Shown here: positions 35,382 through 43,348 of the stretch, in pieces | How positions within the stretch are numbered: the stretch's first letter is position 1 | How the letters are laid out: every line of letters begins with the position of its first letter | Source of the DNA: Planctomycetaceae bacterium | GTDB lineage: Bacteria; Planctomycetota; Planctomycetia; Pirellulales; Pirellulaceae | Reading direction: 5' to 3' | NCBI GenBank assembly: GCA_016794985.1 | Contig: JAEUIQ010000021.1 | Span: forward strand, 62,001 to 126,000 | DNA: 64,000 nucleotides | Notes under the pieces: model-generated | Told to the model about the DNA's origin: nothing | Databases searched by the model: none | The model's input: the letters and a program-made list of their open reading frames with translations, nothing else | Made by a program: the position numbers and the translations under genes

Positions 35382-37961
35382 ATGAAGTTACTCCATGTTT
35401 TCTATCAGCGGCGGGGTATCTGCGAACGGATCGTGAGCGGTACGTTAGCGGGTGGAATGTTGTTGATTTCAACAGGTTGTACCACATGGCTCGGTTCTTC
35501 CATCTCCGGTTACCCACCCCGACCAATCGACGGTCTTCGAGTGGAAACAAGCACCGAAGATAGTCGTCCACTTCCTGAGAGATTGCCGGCCGCGGAGAAT
35601 AGTCGACTAGCCACTGGGAACGCGAGGACCTCTGGCACGCTCGATAACCCGCTGCGTCCCAAGCCCGCGCCGTCAATTACCGAATTAAGTCCACGAGAAA
35701 ACACTGTTCCGTTGAAAACTGCGGAGGTGCAACAAGTTGGGCGGGATGTGGCAGACAACGTTGCCGAAACTGCCAATCGAGCACTGTGGGAGGCAGGACT
35801 GACGGTCGACAAACCCATGAGCGTTAACGCCCTCGACGAGCGGCGACCCGTGGGGTTCGCTCCCAGTTTTCTGGATTCAATTGGAGGCGACGTCGCGTTC
35901 GACGCCACCGAATTAGCAAGGCAAACTCGTGATTCCCAGCCGAGTGATGGTCTACAGTTGATCGTTGAGTTGCCAGAATCCGACACGATCCTTGGCTCAT
36001 TCGACGTCCAAGCAGCAGGACGCTATTTCAGCAAAACACTATTCGTGCGTAGGCCGACATCTGGGGCCTCGTCGATTATCAATGATCTTCCAGACTCCTA
36101 CGGCCTGCCACAACCGAATCAAATTTCAGCTTTGCCGATCGCAACCTCGCCCTCCCCTCAACCTGAGTTGGAAGCGCTAGTCAATGCCCTACCTTCACCC
36201 GAAAAGAATGGTTCTGCCAACTCGATTGTGGCAACTTCTCCGCTTGTGGCAGACCTAACCCCGCGAACGGTTGACCCGTTGCAAAGCCAACAAGAGTCGG
36301 TGTTCAAACAATCGAACGAGGAAGTGCCAGAGTGGTGGATCGCCCGGGTTGCCGATGTCCAAAGGAAAGACGCAATCTTGCGTCAGGTAGGACTCTCCAA
36401 CCTAATCGATCAAGCAATCACTCAATCGCCCAAGATACGAATGTTGGAGCGCATGCCCGCGCTGGCCGAAACAGAAATCGAGCGAGAGCGATCCGCGTTT
36501 GACCCTGCCTTGCGACTCGATACAAGGTATCGCGATGACCAAGATCCGGTGGCGAATCAGTTGCAAACTGGTGGTCCGCCAGTTTTAAAGGACAACACTT
36601 GGTCCGCAACCGCCGGAGTACAACGCCGTTTTGAAACTGGCACGACTGCCGACCTATTTCAACGACTGGGATTCAAGAATAGCAACTCGCTTTTCTTTAG
36701 CCCCCAAGATCAAGGCACGGCGACGATCGGATTGGATATCAACCATCCACTGCTCCGAAACAACGGTCGCGAGTTGAATCGCTCGATGATCGTTTTGGCC
36801 GAGTTGCAGGGGCAAATCTCGTTCTACGAATACCAGGCAGAGCTGCAACGCGAGATGGTTGAAATCGGCAACCTGTACTGGCAATTGTTGAACTCGCGGC
36901 AACTCGTATTGCAGACGGAACGCAGTCGCGATCGCGCCAAACACATTTTGGATATCCTTATCGCTCGGGCCAATTACGATGCCACGGCCAATCAAGTAGC
37001 CACGGCCACCTCGGAGGTCAGCCAACGGGAAACGGAACTATTGGACGCTCGCCGCAATCTCCGCGAGCTCGAAATTGCCTTACGTGACAAAGTCAACGAT
37101 TCCGATTTTGCCACTGACCAAGACGTGGAGTTGATTCCCGCCGAATTCTACGATGAAGTCTTTACGCAAGAGCATATCGAATTGCAGGAGGCGTTGACGC
37201 GCGCTATGGCCAATCGTTGGGAATTACAACAGGCGGAAGGTAGAACCCAAGTCGCCGACCGCCAGTTGTTCGTCAGTCGTTGCGGACTTGCCCCCAAGTT
37301 GGATTTGGTTCTCGGGGTTTACTCGACGGGGTTGGCGGGGGGAACAGGGATCGAGCAAGCGTGGACAAATCAATTCGGTTCGGCGACGCCCGGCTATTAC
37401 GGTGGGTTGGAGTACGAAGTTCCCTACGGACGTCGACAAGCAAAAGCAGCGGTACAACGCGATCAGTTGCAGAAGCAGCAAGCGATGGACGCCTACCAAG
37501 TCGTTCGTAACGAAGTCATCGCGCAAGTCAAAACCGCATACGTTCGAGTGGAAACGGCGATTGAGGCGCGAGCCGCTGCCTTTCAATCGGTGCTCGACAT
37601 GCGTGCGGCTTTGGTGCATATGCAGCAACGATGGGAAGCTGCCGCTCTGATTGAAGGCAACGCAAGCCAAGGGACGTCCCCTTCGCTGGCATTGGAACAA
37701 CTTTTGACCGGGCAACAACGACTGCAGCAAGCGGAAGCGAGATTGGCTTCAGCCGACCTACAATTGGCCTTGACTCGGCAAGCCTTGTTACTAGCCATGG
37801 GCGAAGTGTTGCAAACACAAGTGGCAAGAACTTCGCCTGCCATTGATTTGTTACCCGAATCAGGGTCGGGCGCACCGGTTCCAGTACCATCGCCGATGTC
37901 AGACCCAGCCCCGGAAAGTTTGGCGCCGGTTCCATCGAATCCGGCAGCGATTACTCCATGA
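35382..37961 (+). CDS. TolC-family outer membrane lipoprotein with long N-terminal extension
   Basis: Protein of 859 residues. The signal ends in LLISTGCTTW, a lipoprotein cleavage site. Residues about 30-330 are a low-complexity, proline/serine-rich region with no recognisable fold. The rest is an outer membrane efflux protein: paired repeats of helices such as QGQISFYEYQAELQREMVEI, NQVATATSEVSQRETELLD and the C-terminal LALEQLLTGQQRLQQAEARL, as in TolC-type channel proteins. TolC proteins carry effluxed compounds or secreted proteins across the outer membrane. The extension roughly doubles the usual length of about 450 residues. No adaptor or pump gene is adjacent. Confidence 0.88.
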   Translation: MKLLHVFYQRRGICERIVSGTLAGGMLLISTGCTTWLGSSISGYPPRPIDGLRVETSTEDSRPLPERLPAAENSRLATGNARTSGTLDNPLRPKPAPSITELSPRENTVPLKTAEVQQVGRDVADNVAETANRALWEAGLTVDKPMSVNALDERRPVGFAPSFLDSIGGDVAFDATELARQTRDSQPSDGLQLIVELPESDTILGSFDVQAAGRYFSKTLFVRRPTSGASSIINDLPDSYGLPQPNQISALPIATSPSPQPELEALVNALPSPEKNGSANSIVATSPLVADLTPRTVDPLQSQQESVFKQSNEEVPEWWIARVADVQRKDAILRQVGLSNLIDQAITQSPKIRMLERMPALAETEIERERSAFDPALRLDTRYRDDQDPVANQLQTGGPPVLKDNTWSATAGVQRRFETGTTADLFQRLGFKNSNSLFFSPQDQGTATIGLDINHPLLRNNGRELNRSMIVLAELQGQISFYEYQAELQREMVEIGNLYWQLLNSRQLVLQTERSRDRAKHILDILIARANYDATANQVATATSEVSQRETELLDARRNLRELEIALRDKVNDSDFATDQDVELIPAEFYDEVFTQEHIELQEALTRAMANRWELQQAEGRTQVADRQLFVSRCGLAPKLDLVLGVYSTGLAGGTGIEQAWTNQFGSATPGYYGGLEYEVPYGRRQAKAAVQRDQLQKQQAMDAYQVVRNEVIAQVKTAYVRVETAIEARAAAFQSVLDMRAALVHMQQRWEAAALIEGNASQGTSPSLALEQLLTGQQRLQQAEARLASADLQLALTRQALLLAMGEVLQTQVARTSPAIDLLPESGSGAPVPVPSPMSDPAPESLAPVPSNPAAITP

Positions 37962-37969
37962 TACCAAGG

Positions 37970-39259
37970 TCAACGGACCCCGGGCTTTGTGGTTCCAGTT
38001 CGCTGTGCTTGGTAAATGCCGTTCTGCCCTGAGAATGTGTAGGCAGTGAAAGTCCCTAACGCGAGATACCAAGCGGCACTCATTCCAAACAATTCCAAGC
38101 CCATCACGAAACAAGCCATTGGCGTATGGGTTGCCCCAGCGAACACCGCGACAAACGCCACGGCCGCCAACAATGACGTCGGCAACGGAATCACCAGCGA
38201 CATCGCGCTTCCGAGCGTGGCTCCAACAAAAAACAGCGGCGTAACTTCTCCGCCTTTAAATCCTGCTCCGACGGTGATGGCCGTCAGGGCCAACTTCAGC
38301 AAGAAGTCCGTTCCCGCACTAGGTGCCACGAAGGCTTGTTCGATTGTAGGAATTCCTAATCCGATGAACTTGGTGCTTCCCGTCCACCAAACAAAGATGG
38401 CTACGATCAGCCCACCTAAGACAGGGCGAAGTGGCGCAAAGCTGATCCAGTGCTGAAAGAAATCGGCGACCGTGTGAGTGGACTTGGCAAACAGCCAACC
38501 CACGATTCCGCATATCATCCCAACAGGAAGTATCCAGCCCAATTGAACCGGGGTTGCGAGCGGAACAACTCCAATGGGATAGTGAGTATGTCCCACGCCG
38601 CAAGCTTGGCAAACACCATCCGCGACCAACGCCGTCAAAAGACTCGGGAGAAGAGCTTCGTAACGCAAACGACCGATGACCATGACTTCCAGGGCAAAAA
38701 TCGCTCCCGCCAAAGGGGTCCCAAAAACTGCCGCAAATCCGCCACTGATTCCCATAATCAGCAAGAAGGGCCGATCGCGGCGTCGAACGCCTAACAAGCA
38801 AGTGAGCTGATCGGCCAACGCGGTTGAGATCTGAACAGCGGTTCCCTCGCGTCCTGCCGAACCACCGAACCAGTGTGTGACGAGCGTGCCCATCAAGACC
38901 AGGGGAGCCATTCGAACGGGCAAGACTTGGGTCGGTTCGTGGGCTTGATCCAAAATGAGGTTGTAGCCTTGGTTGGCCAACTGACCGTAACGTTGATAAA
39001 CCCACCCGATCGCGCCACCTGCGAACGGCAGCAGCGCGATGAGCCAGGGATTGGCCTCGCGATGTTCGGTCACCCAATCCAAGGCCAACAAAAAGAATGC
39101 CGATGACAATCCAGCGGTGGTTCCGATCACTCCAGCAAACAACAACCAGTAGAGTGTCCAACAGCTGGCCGCCCAGGGCTGAAACCAAACATTTGAACTT
39201 CCACGTTGCATTCTGCGCAGAAACAACAACAGTTGTCGTCGAAGCGAAATCGGCCTCAT
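37970..39259 (-). CDS. ClC-type anion channel/antiporter, possibly fluoride-specific
   Basis: Integral membrane protein of 429 residues with the ClC fold. GGSAGREGTAVQ contains the gating glutamate (Glu138), GFKGGEVTPLFFVGATLG is the second pore motif, and the short length without CBS domains is typical of bacterial ClC. The usual chloride-site GSGIP motif is absent (the corresponding region reads NQGYNLILDQAH), and GREGT with GGEVTP rather than GREGP and GxFxP are features I associate with the fluoride/proton antiporter branch (CLC-F). That assignment is an inference. Its ATG overlaps the stop of cmk by 4 bases, so translation is coupled to cmk. It ends 8 bases from the convergent TolC gene. 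Confidence 0.85.
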   Translation of the reverse strand: MRPISLRRQLLLFLRRMQRGSSNVWFQPWAASCWTLYWLLFAGVIGTTAGLSSAFFLLALDWVTEHREANPWLIALLPFAGGAIGWVYQRYGQLANQGYNLILDQAHEPTQVLPVRMAPLVLMGTLVTHWFGGSAGREGTAVQISTALADQLTCLLGVRRRDRPFLLIMGISGGFAAVFGTPLAGAIFALEVMVIGRLRYEALLPSLLTALVADGVCQACGVGHTHYPIGVVPLATPVQLGWILPVGMICGIVGWLFAKSTHTVADFFQHWISFAPLRPVLGGLIVAIFVWWTGSTKFIGLGIPTIEQAFVAPSAGTDFLLKLALTAITVGAGFKGGEVTPLFFVGATLGSAMSLVIPLPTSLLAAVAFVAVFAGATHTPMACFVMGLELFGMSAAWYLALGTFTAYTFSGQNGIYQAQRTGTTKPGVR

Positions 39260-39954
39260 GCCGAAACCCCGGGGTTTGGCACGGCCAAAGAGTTCTGAGT
39301 CGTCCGAGCGAGACGAGTTTCCACGATCCGACTCAAGCGTTCGACGACTTCGGGAATGCTCAACTCATCGGTCTGGATCGTGATGGCGTCCGCCGCCTTC
39401 AGAAGTCGTCCTTCTGGTCGAGTTTGATCGCGTCGGTCGCGGTCCAATTGAGCCGCCAATATCTCTTCGTACATTCCCGGTTGGTTTTGATTCTGCAATT
39501 GACGAAGTCGACGAGTCGCTCGAGTTTCTGGCGTCGCGGTGAGAAAAAATTTGCATTGTGCCCTGGGAAACGCGACGGTTCCTTGATCACGCCCTTCACT
39601 GACAAAGTTGGCGTCGCAAACCCAGCGACGTTGCAGTTCCACCAAGTGTCGTCGGATTTGCACGTTGTCAGCGACGTAGTGGACGTCGCGGGAAACGCTC
39701 GGTGTGCGGATGTCGCTACCCACCGATTGGTGATCGACAAACAGAACTTCTGCTTCGATTCGCATGGGAACAGCTACGCAGTGAGTCGCCAAGTTGGTGG
39801 CATTCGATAGCTCGATTCCCGATTTTTGGGCGTGCAGGGTGAGAGCGCGATACATCGCTCCAGTGTCTAAAAACTGAAAACCGAGACGTTGGGCTAGGAG
39901 TTTGGCGATCGTGCTTTTGCCAGCTCCCGCAGGCCCGTCAATGGTAACGATCAT
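39256..39954 (-). CDS. cmk: cytidylate kinase
   Basis: Protein of 232 residues that phosphorylates CMP and dCMP with ATP. The Walker A motif GPAGAGKST is at residues 7-15, followed by DTGAMYRALTLHA, SVSRDVHYVADN, the GRDQGTVAFPRAQCKFFLTA stretch that holds the conserved GRDxGTxVFP motif, and the lid residues RRDQTRPEGRLLKAADAI, which match the family's R-D-x-x-R-x-x-x-P-L-x-x-A-x-D. It is the middle gene of a trio joined by 4-base start/stop overlaps: the GH38-like gene upstream and the ClC gene downstream. A ClC transporter and a nucleotide kinase have no obvious shared role. Confidence 0.95.
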   Translation of the reverse strand: MIVTIDGPAGAGKSTIAKLLAQRLGFQFLDTGAMYRALTLHAQKSGIELSNATNLATHCVAVPMRIEAEVLFVDHQSVGSDIRTPSVSRDVHYVADNVQIRRHLVELQRRWVCDANFVSEGRDQGTVAFPRAQCKFFLTATPETRATRRLRQLQNQNQPGMYEEILAAQLDRDRRDQTRPEGRLLKAADAITIQTDELSIPEVVERLSRIVETRLARTTQNSLAVPNPGVSA

Positions 39955-42900
39955 TGCTGGCTCCCGAAATCCACTTCCAAATCCAGCGATTCAAAGGGGC
40001 TCAATTGGCAGATGACTTGCCCGTCTTCCAAGCGGACGGAAGGCAAAGACTTGTGGAGCGGCGGGTCTGCCGACTCGGGCAGAGTTGCGCGAACGGCGCT
40101 TGGATTGCCCGCGAACTCCAATTTGATTTTACGCGATCGACCACTGGTCTCTAACAATCGAATGCGGACCCCAATCCAGGATTCATCGATGAACCGATTT
40201 TGCCAATCGGACACAATCACGTTTTTTGAGCTGCACCGGAACAGCCACGCCGCCGTGGGTAATCCCGATTTCAATGGTCCACAAGCCACGCTTTGGGGGC
40301 GATCAAGAAATTGGCTGGCAGCTGCCAGGCTATTCTTGGGGCTCAGTCCGATAGCCATCTCGGTTGTCACGGAATCTTTTGCCGAGAGGCTCACCAGCAT
40401 GTCGCAACGCCCATCCGCAGGGAATCGATGAAAGGCCATCCCGCCCGTCAAAATGGCCAGCGATTGATCAACATTTTGAAACTCGATCAAACGAGGAGCC
40501 TCGGTCGTTGGCCGAGTCGCCTCGAGTTTCACACCGTTCAAGTCGCGATAGATCTCGGCACTGGGATGGGCGTGTGCGATTCGCCACCCGAAATAGCGAC
40601 GGAAGCCGCTGCCCTGCGGGGGACTTTGCGGTGGGTATTCGTAGTTGTCGTCGTCGTTGAACGGAATCAACTTGGCTTTGTTCGTCGGGGTGACATTGGC
40701 CGAGACCAGAAGGAAACGGCTTCCTAACTGCAACCGATAGTCGATCACAAAAGAGGCGATGGTTTTACCCATCAAAGACATTTTGCCACGCGCTCGAACA
40801 TGACCCAGCAACGGGTGGTTCGTAACAACCTCGACCGATTCGGCGCGCATGGTGGTATAGCCCTCGGCATGTAGCGCTAGTTGCCTTCGGCTGCCATCGA
40901 CATCCCGCGAACCGATCAACTGCGACAGGCTTTGCTTCCAATCTATCGCGGTTTTCTGCTTCAAAAGTTTCTCGATCGACTTTTTGATCTCCTGATCGAA
41001 CCAACCCAGTTGAACCGAACAGAGGTTGCTGCGACTCTGGTAATCATGAATGGAACGCAAAGCACCAGTGGCGGGATCGATCGTTGCCGTCATGAATTCA
41101 TTGCGGAGAGTATTCTTTCCCGTGACGATTTTGAGTCGCGGTTGACGGATTTTCGGCGTGGTCCCTTTCAAAGGCGAAAAATGTAGGTATCCCAACGAGG
41201 GAGCGTCCACCACCGCCCACCAACCGCTTCGGTCACGATAGGCGGCGTAGACTTGATCCGCAGGTAAAGAACCGGGATGGCAGTCTCCCAGGTCTGCGGG
41301 GCTCAACAAACATCTTCGCGATTGACAAGAATCATTGAGCAAAATGCGATGGTTCGTGCCCGTTGAAGTCAACGAGTGAACGACTTGGCGTTCCGCTTCG
41401 CCGCAGGTCTTCGAGAGATCGTGGTGCGGTTCCAGGAGTCTTTCCCACAATTCGAGCATCCATTCCGTGGGCGGTTGTGGCCGAGGTTCGTGATTGACGA
41501 TCGGAAGCGAGGTCGAATGTTGCCGGGCCGAGGATGAGGAAGCCAGCGCCGCTAAGCCCTGCAGCAGCTGCGTTTGCTGCAATTTGCGTTCGCGCTGAAT
41601 CAAGCCTTGCACCTTGGCGATCAGATGTTCGCCCGTCGTAACTGCGGATGGATCTTCGAGAAGTTGCTTCAGGTAATTCGCCCGATAGTCGTAGGTCGAA
41701 GTAGTTGGACTATATCCGGGGTCATTAATCTGCCCAATCAAATCGTCCAGCAGGCACCACTTTCCCAGGGCATCCCCGCGAGCCGCGGACTCCATCAAGT
41801 CTTGGTAGCCAATCGACCATTGGTTGGGCCAATGGACAAACTGGCTGGCGGCCACGTGGTCGATGTCCAAACATTCACCAATTCGAATGCCTAGCTTCAG
41901 AAATACTTGTGGGTTGTTGGCATCGTAGATGGTCTTGGTCAAACTTGGGATTGTTTCTCCGTCCGCACCTTGCCATCGCAGGTAAGTGTGTGAAGTTTGC
42001 GGCATGTTTGTAGGCTGAAACGCCTCATGCAGCGCTTCGCGGAAGCCGCAGCGTAGCAAGACACCGGGCAGGGTTGCTTCGAGTCCCGGCAATCGGCGGG
42101 CAAAAACTCGTGCCGGTCCACCCAGCGAATGGCACCAGAACTGTTGCCCCCAGGCCAGATTGCGACTTAACGTTTCATAAGAGATCAGGCCGGTAGGTGC
42201 CTGATTGAAGCCGCTTCCCACTGCCAACAATTGCCGGCGATCAACCGCCTCACGCAGGGTCTTCCAGAGGTTCGGTGAAGATTCCTGAATATATTGCAGC
42301 AAATCAGCGGTCGCCAAAATGTTAAACGGCGTTTGTAGTTGAAGTTGTCGTTCCAAGTTGGCTCCCAAGGTGGTGGGGGCCAACAAAGTCAGATCGCACA
42401 GCAGCGAGGTCATTGGGTAATATCGATGCCGTTCCTCCGAGAGAAGATCGAAACAGCGTCCGATGGCATCCTCAAAAGACGTCGAGTCGCCGTCGATCGT
42501 CGCTTGCGCGGCTTTCAAGACTTGGGTTTGGAAGTGCGCTTGGTCCAAGTTGCTGGTGTATCGCAGCTGTCTGGTTAGTAACTCAATTTGGAGATACGTG
42601 TAGGCGAGTGCAAAAAAAGCCCGCTCGAATGCGGGTGGACAGGCGGCGACTTGAGCCTCGCAATCAAGGGCCCGAGCGAGGTCGGCCACGGCGGACGGGC
42701 GAGAATTGGGGACATCCAAGCAAGTCCCGCCTTGGTCCAGGCAACGCTCCCGAAAACCGCTGGGGACGCGCGCCAAAGACACGCGTGGGATCAAGAACAG
42801 ATAGCCATTGCACGACTCGGGGCTGTTTTCGACGCGTCCCCATTCGGGCAATTTGCCCAAGCGGTGCAGCAACATCGGATGCCACGGGGCGGTCCAGGCG

Positions 42901-42992
42901 ACCAATAAGTTTTCGGCTTCTTCCCCTTCGTGAAAGGTTGGAAAATCCTCCAAGCTATGGCAAGGCAGCAGTAGTCTTAGAGTCGTGGTCAT
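39951..42992 (-). CDS. large GH38-like (alpha-mannosidase-type) protein, function uncertain
   Basis: Protein of 1013 residues with no signal peptide. The N-terminal part contains a region reading like a degenerate GH38 catalytic barrel (FNILATADLLQYIQESSPNLW and the PARVFARRLPGLEATLPGVL stretch). The C-terminal part begins with NEFMTATIDPATGALRSIHD, matching the beta-rich C-terminal domains of GH38 alpha-mannosidases, and continues in that style to the end. I cannot identify the paired aspartates of active GH38 enzymes with confidence, so it may be a divergent or non-catalytic member. It is the first gene of the overlapping trio with cmk and ClC, and its stop overlaps the cmk start by 4 bases. 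Confidence 0.55.
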   Translation of the reverse strand: MTTTLRLLLPCHSLEDFPTFHEGEEAENLLVAWTAPWHPMLLHRLGKLPEWGRVENSPESCNGYLFLIPRVSLARVPSGFRERCLDQGGTCLDVPNSRPSAVADLARALDCEAQVAACPPAFERAFFALAYTYLQIELLTRQLRYTSNLDQAHFQTQVLKAAQATIDGDSTSFEDAIGRCFDLLSEERHRYYPMTSLLCDLTLLAPTTLGANLERQLQLQTPFNILATADLLQYIQESSPNLWKTLREAVDRRQLLAVGSGFNQAPTGLISYETLSRNLAWGQQFWCHSLGGPARVFARRLPGLEATLPGVLLRCGFREALHEAFQPTNMPQTSHTYLRWQGADGETIPSLTKTIYDANNPQVFLKLGIRIGECLDIDHVAASQFVHWPNQWSIGYQDLMESAARGDALGKWCLLDDLIGQINDPGYSPTTSTYDYRANYLKQLLEDPSAVTTGEHLIAKVQGLIQRERKLQQTQLLQGLAALASSSSARQHSTSLPIVNHEPRPQPPTEWMLELWERLLEPHHDLSKTCGEAERQVVHSLTSTGTNHRILLNDSCQSRRCLLSPADLGDCHPGSLPADQVYAAYRDRSGWWAVVDAPSLGYLHFSPLKGTTPKIRQPRLKIVTGKNTLRNEFMTATIDPATGALRSIHDYQSRSNLCSVQLGWFDQEIKKSIEKLLKQKTAIDWKQSLSQLIGSRDVDGSRRQLALHAEGYTTMRAESVEVVTNHPLLGHVRARGKMSLMGKTIASFVIDYRLQLGSRFLLVSANVTPTNKAKLIPFNDDDNYEYPPQSPPQGSGFRRYFGWRIAHAHPSAEIYRDLNGVKLEATRPTTEAPRLIEFQNVDQSLAILTGGMAFHRFPADGRCDMLVSLSAKDSVTTEMAIGLSPKNSLAAASQFLDRPQSVACGPLKSGLPTAAWLFRCSSKNVIVSDWQNRFIDESWIGVRIRLLETSGRSRKIKLEFAGNPSAVRATLPESADPPLHKSLPSVRLEDGQVICQLSPFESLDLEVDFGSQQ

Positions 42993-43348
42993 TGTGAACG
43001 AATCTTATCGGCGGTGTCCAAACGCTGGGGAAAGCCCCAATTCGGTGTATATCGTAGCTTGCCGTTGGAAAAATCCCTACCCGGTCTTCATCGGCACAAT
43101 CGGCACTCGTCGGGCCGACCGGTGGCCAATAAAATCGAGAACTTGGGAAGAGGCAGGGCGAAAATATCCAGGTTTTGTTTATACTAAAGCTGGGGTCTCG
43201 TCCAAGTTTGGGTGCCTTTGCGCCCTTGCCTCGCGGAAATCCGAGACCACACAATAAGAAATTCCCAAGAATTTTGGGAACTCCGCAGAGTCGTTAAGCC
43301 GTCAAAACTCGGCTCGTCGACGCAGGTTACTAGAGGAAAAATGTAGCA
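42993..43348. other. intergenic region between divergent GH38-like and pilM genes
   Basis: These 356 bases separate divergent starts and should contain both promoters. Open frames of 90-99 codons cross it on each strand but have no signal, motif or good ribosome site, so I do not count them as genes. An AT-richer patch around 43170-43190 (TTTTGTTTATACTAAAG) contains TATACT, a possible -10 element for pilM, with no good -35 partner. Confidence 0.4.

Noticed and set aside
42985..43257. Plus-strand 90-codon frame upstream of pilM
   Set aside because: No motif, signal or good ribosome site; it overlaps the start of the GH38-like gene and sits in a region that must hold two promoters.
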